NCBI GenBank assembly: GCA_020847735.1
Contig: JADLBL010000008.1
Coordinates: 102,605-166,604, forward strand
Direction: 5' to 3'
DNA length: 64,000 bases
Source: Candidatus Eisenbacteria bacterium
GTDB taxonomy: Bacteria > Eisenbacteria > RBG-16-71-46
Notes under the pieces: generated by a model
Told to the model about the DNA's origin: nothing
The model's input: the letters and a program-made list of their open reading frames with translations, nothing else
Database searches by the model: none
Part shown: one piece after another, positions 8,517-15,741 of the stretch
Numbering within the stretch: the first letter of the stretch is position 1
How the letters are laid out: every line of letters begins with the position of its first letter
Position numbers and translations under genes: made by a program

Positions 8517-9301
8517 GTCAGCCGACCTACGATCGTCTCGTCACCCATCTGGACCGGCTCGGGCTGGTGCGCGCCAAGGACATCCTGCCCGAGGTCTTGA
8601 AGGCGGCGGAGCAAAACGCCGATGGCCATGCCGCCGTGCTCGATCGGCTGTTCGAGGAGGAGATCGCCGCCCGCGAGGAACGCCGCATCCGCGGCTCGCT
8701 GCGCCTGGCCGGGCTGCCGTTCGTGCGCACGCTCGACACGTTCGACTTCGCCTTCCAGCCCTCGCTCGATCGGGCGCAGGTCCTCGACCTCGCCTCGCTG
8801 GCGTTCCTCGCGCGCAAGGAGAACGTCCTGCTGCTCGGGCCGCCCGGCGTCGGCAAGACGCACCTCGCCGTCGCACTCGCCATCTGCGCGTGCCAGAACG
8901 GCGCCTCGGTCTACTTCACCACGCTCGACGACATGATCCGCAAGCTGGCAGCCGCCGATCGTGTCGGCAAGCTCGACGCCAAGCTGCGCACGTTCACGAC
9001 CAAGAGCCAGCTGCTCGTCGTCGACGAGGTCGGCTACCTGCCGCTGACGCGAGCCGAGGCCAACTACCTCTTCCAGGTCGTCTCGCACCGCTACGAACGC
9101 ACCAGCGTGATCCTGACGTCGAACAAGTCGGTCAGCGAGTGGCCGGAGGTCTTCGGCGACCACGCCATCGCCACCGCGATCCTCGACCGGCTGCTGCACC
9201 ACAGTCACGTGCTCTCGATCAAGGGCAACAGCTACCGGCTCCGCGAGCGGGCCATCGCTGCGACCCGCGTCCCCGAACCCCAACCCGTACCGGTGGCGTG
9301 A
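8513..9301 (+). CDS. istB: IS21-family helper ATPase IstB
   Basis: A 262-residue AAA+ ATPase that assists IstA in target selection. The Walker A motif is 'LLGPPGVGKTHLA' (about residues 106-118), Walker B is 'LLVVDEVGYLPLT', and the family-typical 'RYERTSVILTSNKSVSEW' follows. The start ATG overlaps the istA stop and is preceded by GGGAGG. The gene ends about 40 bases before the right inverted repeat. Full length and apparently intact. Confidence 0.95.
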   Translation: MSQPTYDRLVTHLDRLGLVRAKDILPEVLKAAEQNADGHAAVLDRLFEEEIAAREERRIRGSLRLAGLPFVRTLDTFDFAFQPSLDRAQVLDLASLAFLARKENVLLLGPPGVGKTHLAVALAICACQNGASVYFTTLDDMIRKLAAADRVGKLDAKLRTFTTKSQLLVVDEVGYLPLTRAEANYLFQVVSHRYERTSVILTSNKSVSEWPEVFGDHAIATAILDRLLHHSHVLSIKGNSYRLRERAIAATRVPEPQPVPVA

Positions 9302-9341
9302 GGACCCCGGACGACCCCGTCCACACACCGCCCCGCCCCAG

Positions 9342-9396
9342 GGGGTGGTCCACTTTTCAATGTTCGAAGTGGTCTACTTCTCAATGTTCGTTGACA
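9342..9396 (-). repeat. IS21 right terminal inverted repeat
   Basis: Reading inward on the minus strand it starts TGTCAACGAACATTGAGAAG and matches the left end at 45 of 55 positions. The target duplication GTACT follows at 9397-9401. Confidence 0.85.
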
Positions 9397-9984
9397 GTAC
9401 TGGACTGCCGGCGAGCGGGGCTCGGCGGCGTAGGCGTGGATCAGACCATCGAGCGGCTCCGTGTCAGCCCCGGCTCGCTCCTGGGCAAAGCGGTCCAGGC
9501 GGAGGTACGGCTTCTCGTCGCACTTGTATCCGAGTGCCCGCATGCGCTCGACGTGATCCCGCAGCGCCGGGCCAACGTGGCTGCCGTAGCGAGGTGGTGG
9601 CCGCAGTCGTGCGAGAGCTGCGTCTGGATCCTCACTGAGCAGAGCGGGCACGATCGAGCGTGTTCCGCGGGGGCGACACGCCGCACGCAGTTCCGCAAAC
9701 GGGTTGGCTTGCAGGTGGCCGCCGGCCACCAACCAGTCGAGGAAGGTGTCAACGATCTGGGCACGTCGGATCACGAGGGAGCGCGGCGAGACCGTGTCTC
9801 CCGCCCGCAGCCATGACTCGATCACTCCTCGGGACAGGGTCGTCGTCCGCGATCGCGCCATTACGAACCGCTGGAAGCGTCGCAGGACCGAAGCACAGCG
9901 TCGCCGCGAACGCAGGCCCCGATAGCCGAGTTGATCGACGTACTGCTTGAGCAGTGCGAACGAGGCATCCGGCCAGCCAGTCAT
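9397..9984 (-). pseudogene. Second recombinase of the trio (RitB type), 5' part
   Basis: The first 196 residues of the middle tyrosine recombinase, from ATG 9984 to the IS21 insertion point. Two SAM-like core-binding modules are visible: 'ALLKQYVDQLGYRGLRSRRR' with 'GVIESWL', and a second starting 'ALRDHVERMRALGYKCDEKP'. The start overlaps the stop of the first recombinase (ATGA), so the trio was translationally coupled. The remainder of the gene is at 6140-7092. Beyond 9397 the frame continues into IS DNA and gives a spurious fusion that should be ignored. Confidence 0.82.
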
Positions 9985-11231
9985 GGCGTCACCTCCGGTG
10001 GCAACTCCAGCCCGACGTCGCGAAGGTCCTCAGTGGCGAGCTTGAGGTAGCTGTCGGTGGAGCTCGGTGAGCGGTGGCCGAGGATGTCGCTGATCGCCTT
10101 GAGCGAGACGGCCGCACGCAAGAGGCTGACCGCCCGGGCGTAGCGGAAGGCGTGGCAGCCGTGCTTGCCAGTCGGGGTGATCCCGGCCTGGCTTAGGCGT
10201 CTCCGGACGATGGAACCCAGCGACGATCCGCACGCGAAAGGTCGGTAGGGCGCGCGGGTAAAGAGAAACACCTGGCGATGCTCACTTCGAGGCCGCACGT
10301 GCTCGAGGTAATCGAGGATCGCGCGTCCGACGGGCGCCAGCAGCGGCAACTGCGATGGGCGATGGCTCTTGGACTGCGTGATCGAGAATCGCTCCCGCCG
10401 CCAATCGATGTCGTCGAGTCGCAGTCGGGTGATCTCACCTGCGCGCAGCCCGTAGGTCGAGAGCAGAAGCAAAATCGCGTAGTCGCGCCGACCAACGTCC
10501 GAGCGGTCACGGCGCGTCGTTGTGAGCATCGCCCTCACCTCTGCCTCCGTGAACGCCGAGGGGATGCCCTCGTTCCAGTAGAGCGGCGGGCGCGTGACGC
10601 ATGCAGACAGGTCGCGACCAATGAAGCCGGCGCCGTGGAGGTATCGCAGGAAACTGCGCAGCCCCTGACACACGCCAACGCGGGTCGCGCGCCGAATCCC
10701 GGGCGCGCGCCAGGCCAGGAAGCCGTCGAGATCGGTCGGACCAAGCCCCTGAAGCGAGGCCGGACTTGCCCGAGTGCCAAGCCAGTCGAGGAATCGGTCG
10801 GCGGTACACCAGTCCTTGGTGAAGGTCAGGACAGAGAGCCCACGGATCTCCATCATCCAGTGGCGGTAGCCGTCATGCAGTTCCTTGCGGAATCGCTCGC
10901 GTGGGGTCGCTGGCGGCGGTGGAGGTGGTGGCCAGCTCCCTTGCGCCAAACGAAAGAGCAGGTGGATGGGCGCCGCATGACGCGTGAGCCATCCACCTGC
11001 GTTGGGATCTCGGCCGTGGCGCCGCTGGAAACGGCGGCGCTCGGCCGCAAGGTACGAACTGACGTGGGAGCACTGGGCGCTGCTGATGTCGACACGTCGG
11101 CGTTGCAGGAACGCGAGGAAACGGCGTGTCGTGGCACGAAAGCGCTTGAAGGTCTCGACCGTGTAACCGTGTGCGGCCAGGTGGACCCTGCCGCGTTCCA
11201 CCCACGGCTCGTCCGAATCGAAGCGCGTCAT
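9981..11231 (-). CDS. First tyrosine recombinase of the trio (RitA type)
   Basis: A 416-residue intact tyrosine recombinase. ATG 11231 has GGGGAGG at ideal spacing; the frame stays open twelve codons upstream. The N-terminal half has two SAM-like DNA-binding modules (HLAAHGYTVETFKRFRATTR; DGYRHWMMEIRGLSVLTFTK) separated by a proline run. The catalytic domain starts at 'AFTEAEVRAML' with Arg in YGLRAGEITRLRL, Lys in SKSHRPSQLPL, His-x2-Arg in HAFRYARA, and GHRSPSSTDSYLKLA ending in the Tyr nucleophile. It is the only undamaged member of the trio. The trio is thought to act together in element mobility, but no mechanism is seen here. Confidence 0.9.
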   Translation of the reverse strand: MTRFDSDEPWVERGRVHLAAHGYTVETFKRFRATTRRFLAFLQRRRVDISSAQCSHVSSYLAAERRRFQRRHGRDPNAGGWLTRHAAPIHLLFRLAQGSWPPPPPPPATPRERFRKELHDGYRHWMMEIRGLSVLTFTKDWCTADRFLDWLGTRASPASLQGLGPTDLDGFLAWRAPGIRRATRVGVCQGLRSFLRYLHGAGFIGRDLSACVTRPPLYWNEGIPSAFTEAEVRAMLTTTRRDRSDVGRRDYAILLLLSTYGLRAGEITRLRLDDIDWRRERFSITQSKSHRPSQLPLLAPVGRAILDYLEHVRPRSEHRQVFLFTRAPYRPFACGSSLGSIVRRRLSQAGITPTGKHGCHAFRYARAVSLLRAAVSLKAISDILGHRSPSSTDSYLKLATEDLRDVGLELPPEVTP

Positions 11232-11275
11232 GGTGCACCTCCCCGGGTTGGAACCGGAATGGTGCACCCCTCCCG

Positions 11276-11384
11276 TTATGTTGAGGAACAGTGGTTCGAT
11301 CTGTCGGCCGGGGCGGCTTCTGTGGCGTCAGATGCGCATAATCAGGCCCTGCCCATAATGCCGGTTATGACGAGGTACGCATAA
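11276..11384 (-). repeat. Right end of the trio element with repeated TTATG motifs
   Basis: Reading inward from the DUF932 junction on the minus strand, TTATG occurs at 11384-11380, 11358-11354 and 11341-11337. Oppositely oriented copies lie at 11364-11368 and 11276-11280. The left end repeats the same motif at 2133 and 2150. The clustering and orientation indicate recombinase binding sites at an element terminus. The region also lies upstream of the first recombinase and should hold its promoter. Confidence 0.6.
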
Positions 11385-11696
11385 GCGGGAGCCGAACGTG
11401 GCGCCAACGGCCAGGGACCGGTCGTACGACGACCTGAGCCCGATCGCGAGCGCGTAGTCGCGGGCGCTGTGACCGTTGGTGCAGGTCAGGACGCCGAACA
11501 TCTGCGCCCCTTCCCGCGCCAGCGCGAACTGCGACGACGTGATCTCGAGCCCGAAGCGCGGGATGTGCAGCTCGACTTCTTCGACGAAGCGGTCGTACGG
11601 CACCGGGAAGTAGCTCTCGGTCGGCTCGGGAACGGGAACGGCGGCGAGGTCGGCCTTGGTGGCCTCCCACCCGCCACGGTGCAGCATGAGCGTCAT
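11385..11696 (-). pseudogene. DUF932 protein, 5' half (gene split by insertion)
   Basis: From ATG 11696 the frame encodes about 104 residues of a DUF932 N-terminal half, including 'YFPVPYDRFVEEVELHIPRF', 'GVLTCTNGHSARDYALAIGL' and 'RSSYDRSLAVGATFGSR'. The family signature stops exactly at 'GSR' (11385), after which the frame enters the trio element and ends at 11328. The expected continuation 'CFVCDNLAFSGEV' is found at 2126 going left. Its start lies 9 bases after the stop of the upstream hypothetical gene (11706), so it was the last gene of the recombination operon before disruption. Confidence 0.85.
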
Positions 11697-11705
11697 GGCG
11701 CCCTC

Positions 11706-12026
11706 CTATGATCTTGGGCTTGGGGTGATTGCCTTGTCGGGATTGAAAGGTACGATGCGGGCGGCGAGTGAAGCCTCCCGCGCGGCGAGATCCGCCGGGA
11801 ACACCGACCAGTCGCCGTAGTACGTGCCGTCGTAGAAGACGAGGTCTTCGACGAAGTGGAGATCGCCGTCGCCGGCAGGCTCAGGAAGCCCCAGCTTGAT
11901 CTCGCTTAGGTAGGTCACATGCACGTAGTCCACCAAGAAGACCGGGCCCTGCGAGCCCCAGTTGTCGAGGCTCTCGTCGGGGCGCAAGCGTCCGTGGAAC
12001 AACTCGAGGGCCACCTGGGCGCTCAC
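11706..12026 (-). CDS. Small hypothetical protein of the mobile-element operon
   Basis: A 106-residue acidic protein (MSAQVALELFHGRLRPDESL...), with 'PVFLVDYVHVTYLSEIKLGL' and 'YDGTYYGDWSVFPADL'. No known domain is recognised. It uses a GTG start overlapping the RadC-like stop (GTGA at 12026-12023), so the two are translationally coupled. Position between RadC-like and DUF932 genes suggests a plasmid/phage-type accessory function, but the sequence shows no specific role. Confidence 0.65.
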   Translation of the reverse strand: MSAQVALELFHGRLRPDESLDNWGSQGPVFLVDYVHVTYLSEIKLGLPEPAGDGDLHFVEDLVFYDGTYYGDWSVFPADLAAREASLAARIVPFNPDKAITPSPRS

Positions 12027-12442
12027 AGCAGCTGCCGCGAGCGGAAGCTCACGACACCGCGACTGGCGACCACGACGTGATCGAGCACGCCGATGCCCAG
12101 CAACTCGCCAACCTCGACGAGTCGCTTGGTGATTGCGAGATCCTCCTCTGAGGGCTCGGGGTCGCCCGAGGGGTGGTTGTGCACCAGCACCACGGAAGCG
12201 GCTGAGGCCAGGATGGCGGGCTTGAACACCTCGCGCGGATGAACGATCGAGGCGTTGAGGCTGCCGACCGAGACGGTCTCGACGGCGTCCACCTCGTGCC
12301 GAGCGTTCAGCAGGACCACGAGGAAGTGCTCGCGCTCGAGCCGCCTCATACGCGGCAGGAGCTTGGCGACGTCCTCGGGGCCTCGGATCAGGACGGGCTT
12401 CCTTCCACGGTAGCGGCGGCGGGTGAGTTCTCGGACATACAC
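12023..12442 (-). CDS. RadC-like JAB/MPN domain protein
   Basis: A 139-residue protein with the RadC/JAB metalloprotease-like core: 'EHFLVVLLNARHEV', 'GSLNASIVHPREVFKPA', and the metal-binding 'HNHPSGDPEPSEED' motif. I place the start at a GTG (12442) with AAGGAG eight bases upstream; the frame stays open further up to 12607, but that part is low-complexity and not family-like. The N-terminal helix-hairpin-helix of chromosomal RadC is absent, as is common in plasmid- and phage-borne copies. It lies in the recombination operon downstream of the nuclease gene. Catalytic function in this family is still unproven. Confidence 0.85.
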   Translation of the reverse strand: MYVRELTRRRYRGRKPVLIRGPEDVAKLLPRMRRLEREHFLVVLLNARHEVDAVETVSVGSLNASIVHPREVFKPAILASAASVVLVHNHPSGDPEPSEEDLAITKRLVEVGELLGIGVLDHVVVASRGVVSFRSRQLL

Positions 12443-12615
12443 GGGGTGGCTCCTTGCAGGGGCGGGAAAGAAGAAGGGCCCCAAGCGACGTGCGCGAGGA
12501 GCCCCATGGTTGGAAAGAGCGAACAACTGACGGGAGAAGGTGCGACGAGTCGCCGACGTTTCGGAATCAGCAGCCGTCCGTGGCCCCCGATAGCACGCAA
12601 CGACCACTGAGGGTC

Positions 12616-13449
12616 CTACGCGCCAGCGATCTCGCCGACACCTTCCCCGTCACTGATGGCCACGAGTTGCTCGTCGGGCCAGGTGCCGCGCCACTGTTGG
12701 CAGTGGGCGAAGTACTCGCACTCGGTGCAACGCCAGCTCGGGTTGGGAAAGAAGTGCTCGGTCTCGATCGCGAGGGACACCTCGCGGATGAGGCGAGCGG
12801 TCCAGCCGAGATCCTCGACCGACCGGGTGGTTGGGTGCCGCTCCAGCCGCGGCTTCGCGGTCTTGAGCAACATGTCGAGGCGGAGCTTGGGGATGTCCCC
12901 GTGCTGGAGAAGGAACGCGAGCGCGTACGTCGAGAGCTGCAGGTGCCGTTCGAGCCCTCCTTGTTCGAGGGTCCGGCCGGCAGTCTTCAGGTCGACGAGC
13001 GTCTGGTCTGCTTCCACGAGGTCGATGATCCCGCGGATACGCACATCGAGGAGTTCTCCGGTCTCGGGATCGACCAGGTCGAGCTCGAATGGCTGCTCGA
13101 CCGCGACCGGCATGGTTCCGTTCCCGGACTCCACGTAGAGCTGGAGCATCGCGCGGCCCTTCTCGGCCAAGGAGTCCTTCGACTCCCGCTCCGAGAAGAC
13201 GAGCGGCTCCACGTTCTGTGCGTACCAGTCCGCGTCAAAGACCTTGAGGACTTCGGCCATGTCAGCCGTGCGCCCGGCGAGCCGCTCCTTGTGGAACCAC
13301 TCGACGGCGGCATGCACCGACGTGCCGAATGCCATGGAGGCGACCCGCCACGGCCTCGGGATCTTGTCGATGTACTGGAAGCGGTACTTGAGAGGGCAGC
13401 CGAGGTAGGTGTTGACCTGGCTAACGGAGATGACGCGCTTCGGCTCCAT
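12616..13449 (-). CDS. PD-(D/E)XK nuclease, RecB/Cas4-like with Fe-S cysteines
   Basis: A 277-residue protein of the PDDEXK_1 type. It starts 'ISVSQVNTYLGCPLKYRFQY' with the first cluster cysteine, has the nuclease core 'IRGIIDLVEADQTLVDLKTA' (Asp, and Asp-x-Lys), then 'HLQLSTYALAF', and ends with 'CTECEYFAHC', the remaining iron-sulfur cysteines. Such nucleases process DNA ends alongside single-strand annealing proteins in phage and plasmid recombination modules. The start overlaps the upstream Rad52-like gene by 29 bases, indicating coupling. Intact and of normal length. Confidence 0.88.
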   Translation of the reverse strand: MEPKRVISVSQVNTYLGCPLKYRFQYIDKIPRPWRVASMAFGTSVHAAVEWFHKERLAGRTADMAEVLKVFDADWYAQNVEPLVFSERESKDSLAEKGRAMLQLYVESGNGTMPVAVEQPFELDLVDPETGELLDVRIRGIIDLVEADQTLVDLKTAGRTLEQGGLERHLQLSTYALAFLLQHGDIPKLRLDMLLKTAKPRLERHPTTRSVEDLGWTARLIREVSLAIETEHFFPNPSWRCTECEYFAHCQQWRGTWPDEQLVAISDGEGVGEIAGA

Positions 13450-14146
13450 TCCCGCCGTTCCCGTTGCCGGGGGCGGCGTTCAGGAGCTCGTCGATCATCT
13501 TCGTGGCGGCCACCTTCGTGATCTCGGCGAGATCCGAGACCTCGAAGAGGTCCTTCAGGCGATTCTCGGCGGCTTCCTTCTGGAATCCCTGGCCCGACAT
13601 GATGCGGAACAGGTACCTGCGCTGCGCTTCGGACATCGGCTCGTTGCCATTGCTCGACCGGGGCGGTCGGCTGTGGCCGTTGCTGCGCGAGCGCGCAGTT
13701 CCGTTGCCGTTGCCGGAGTGGCGAGGTGAGCGGGCGGCGATCGGGGCACCCGACCCGGGGCTAGAGTCCCGGTTCAGGCTGACGCCGTCCAACTCCTCGT
13801 AGGAGACGACGCCGACATTGACGGCGTCGCGGAGAGCGCGGGCCTTGGCCCGGGTCTCGGCCACGCGGATCAGGTGCGGTGCGAGGAACTCATCGACGTT
13901 CTCGGGACAAGCATCGCCGACAGCTTCGAAGAGTCCCTTCGCGGTCTGGACCTCGGCCTTGACGATGGCGAGGCGACCATTCTCCTCCGTGGGGATCTGG
14001 AGGATCGAGGTGCAGACCTTGAGCAGGCCTTCCTCGTGCGCCTGGTTGAGCAGGCCGGCATAGAGTACGACGTCCTTGGAACCGACGACGTTGCCCACGC
14101 GGTCATGGACATCGACCGTGCGGACGAGTTGCTGATCGGCCTTCAT
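13421..14146 (-). CDS. Putative Rad52-like single-strand annealing/recombination protein
   Basis: A 241-residue protein starting at ATG 14146 with AGGAGG six bases upstream. The N-terminal half contains 'GDACPENVDEFLAPHLIRVA' followed by 'ETRAKARALRDAVNVG', a pattern recalling Rad52-type annealing proteins. A Gly/Asn/Ser-rich linker follows, then a C-terminal helical segment 'SEAQRRYLFRIMSGQGF...' ending 'KMIDELL', which recurs in phage recombination proteins. It overlaps the RecB-like nuclease gene, and the pairing of annealing protein plus exonuclease supports the call. The family assignment is from motif resemblance only and could be wrong in detail. Confidence 0.55.
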   Translation of the reverse strand: MKADQQLVRTVDVHDRVGNVVGSKDVVLYAGLLNQAHEEGLLKVCTSILQIPTEENGRLAIVKAEVQTAKGLFEAVGDACPENVDEFLAPHLIRVAETRAKARALRDAVNVGVVSYEELDGVSLNRDSSPGSGAPIAARSPRHSGNGNGTARSRSNGHSRPPRSSNGNEPMSEAQRRYLFRIMSGQGFQKEAAENRLKDLFEVSDLAEITKVAATKMIDELLNAAPGNGNGGNGAEARHLR

Positions 14147-14331
14147 GGAAGGCCTCCTGACAAGGGGCGGGTGAGCCGGAGGCACGAGCGCTTCCGAACT
14201 GCGTTGTCAGCGTAGGGCATTGGTGATCAGCTTCGTAGGGGGGCTGACGTGCGCTAGACTACGCATCATTGTGGACAAGTGTCGGTGCGAGCATGCGCTA
14301 CGCATTGCAGGGCCTCGTTCAGGTTGAGGGT

Positions 14332-15741
14332 ATGCGCGACATCCTATTCGTCAGCCATGCAAATCCAGAGGACAACGCCTTTGCCGAATGGCTGGCGCTT
14401 CAGCTCGCCGTCGCCGGCTACCCGGTGTGGTGCGACCTAACGCGGCTTCTGGGCGGTGAAGACTTCTGGAATGACATCGAAGTGGCGATCAGGACTCGCT
14501 CGATCAAGTTCCTCTTCGTACTCAGCCGCACATCCAACACAAAGCAAGGGGCTCTCAAAGAGCTCCAAGTCGCCGAAAATGTGGCTCGCGATGACAAGCT
14601 GGACCGTTTCATCCTGCCCTTGGCGATCGATGATCTCCCGCCGCGACAGGCGAATATCGCCCTAACGCGTCTGACATCCTTGAGCTTCTCGCCCAGTTGG
14701 GCGCGCGGCCTCGCCCAGCTCTTGAAGCGCTTGGAGGAGGACGGCGTACCGAAGGCACCGCAGTTCGGGCCGGAGACCGTGACGAAGTGGTGGCGAACAC
14801 GCTTCAGTTCGTCCATGGGCGTACGCTCGCAGCCGGAGCAGCTTGTCTCGAACTGGTTTCCGATACTCAGTCCCGTACGGTTGCACTTTCACACCGTGCG
14901 CTATCGCCCATCGCCTGCAGTCGGCGTTGGCCCGATCGCGCTTCCAACCGCACTACCCTGGCACTGCGTCAGCAAGGATCCTTATCTCGTCTCGTTCGCA
15001 CCAGCCTCCGCGCTGGACGGACACCTAGGACCCTTTGTTTCGATCCAGCGCAGTGAAGTGTTGGAACTTGACGAGGCTGCAGCACCAGCCCGCCGCAAGT
15101 ACTGGACGGAAGACGAGGAACGCGCAGGCCTCGTTGAGTTGCTCTCAGCGGCGTGGGACCAGATGGTCAGAACCAAGGGGCTCTCGACCTACGCCTTTTC
15201 CAATCGTGGCCGGGCTTTCTACTTCGTGGATGGAACTTCCTCAGAGAACCGTGTCACCTTCAGAGCGCTGGACGACGGAAGCGCCCGCTATCGGCAAGTC
15301 GTTGGTTTCAAGACGGTGCAGAAGGCCACGCCTGGCCAAGGTCCACGGCTTCGTTACTGGCATTTCGCGCTCGAGGCGCGACCAATCCTCTCTCCCTCGC
15401 TCGGCTTCGCGATCAAGCCCCACCTGCTCTTCTCAGACGATGGACGAGTGCTTTGGTCAAGCAAGGAGCGGATGCACAAGGCTGGCCGCTCGCAGCGGCG
15501 CAACTGGTGGAACGATGACTGGCGGGACCGAATCATCGGCTCCATGGCCTGGTTGGCTGAAGGTGATGAGAAGATTTCACTTCCGACGAGCGCAGGCGAC
15601 GCAATCCCGGTGAGCCGGCTGCCGCTTCAGTTTGAATGTCCGCTTTCTTTCGATGAGGACGATCTTGAGGGACCGCCGCTCGAAGAAGACTTCGTCGACA
15701 CCGAAGACGACGAGGCCGACGACTCGGAAGAGCTCGTCTGA
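14332..15741 (+). CDS. TIR-APAZ protein of a SPARTA system
   Basis: A 469-residue protein. Residues 1-140 form a TIR domain (MRDILFVSHANPEDNAFAEW; GYPVWCDLTRLLGGEDFW; FLFVLSRTSNTKQGALKELQ), with the catalytic-type glutamate at residue 77 when counted from ATG 14332. The rest is an APAZ-type domain rich in beta strands and ends in an acidic tail (EDDEADDSEELV). In SPARTA systems this protein binds a short Argonaute and, when the guide finds invader nucleic acid, degrades NAD+. The next gene is the cognate Argonaute. I prefer 14332 over upstream in-frame ATG 14293 because the TIR fold starts there, although the GAGGG sits close. The pair is inserted on the opposite strand within a leftward recombination module. 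Confidence 0.92.
   Translation: MRDILFVSHANPEDNAFAEWLALQLAVAGYPVWCDLTRLLGGEDFWNDIEVAIRTRSIKFLFVLSRTSNTKQGALKELQVAENVARDDKLDRFILPLAIDDLPPRQANIALTRLTSLSFSPSWARGLAQLLKRLEEDGVPKAPQFGPETVTKWWRTRFSSSMGVRSQPEQLVSNWFPILSPVRLHFHTVRYRPSPAVGVGPIALPTALPWHCVSKDPYLVSFAPASALDGHLGPFVSIQRSEVLELDEAAAPARRKYWTEDEERAGLVELLSAAWDQMVRTKGLSTYAFSNRGRAFYFVDGTSSENRVTFRALDDGSARYRQVVGFKTVQKATPGQGPRLRYWHFALEARPILSPSLGFAIKPHLLFSDDGRVLWSSKERMHKAGRSQRRNWWNDDWRDRIIGSMAWLAEGDEKISLPTSAGDAIPVSRLPLQFECPLSFDEDDLEGPPLEEDFVDTEDDEADDSEELV

Larger units (their letters stand above)
7093..9396 (+). mobile_element. IS21-family insertion sequence
   Basis: A 2,304-bp insertion with istA and istB genes and imperfect 55-bp terminal inverted repeats, both starting TGT (7093-7147 and 9342-9396; 45 of 55 matches, each containing a doubled CGAACAT..GAAAAGT-type motif). 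It is flanked by the 5-bp direct duplication GTACT (7088-7092 and 9397-9401), typical for this family. It interrupts the second tyrosine recombinase of the trio element and is oriented opposite to it. Both transposase genes look intact. Confidence 0.93.
2133..11384 (-). mobile_element. Recombinase-in-trio type element inserted in a DUF932 gene
   Basis: A 9,252-bp element separates the two halves of a DUF932 gene. On its right side it carries three consecutive, end-overlapping tyrosine recombinases on the minus strand (9981-11231, 9984 to about 6140, 6327-5311), the arrangement known as a recombinase-in-trio (RIT) element. On its left are two secreted-protein genes (5158-2291) as apparent cargo. 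Both termini start with TTATG reading inward (2133 on plus; 11384 on minus), with further TTATG copies a few tens of bases inside. Six-base flanks differ (minus-strand AGTCGC at 2132-2127, TCCCGC at 11390-11385), as expected of tyrosine-recombinase coupling sequences. An IS21-family insertion and an amber codon have inactivated two of the three recombinases, so the element is probably immobile now. Confidence 0.8.

Noticed and set aside
9232..9396. C-terminal extension of the second recombinase 5' part into the IS element
   Set aside because: The frame past 9397 is IS21 terminal-repeat sequence and does not encode recombinase residues.
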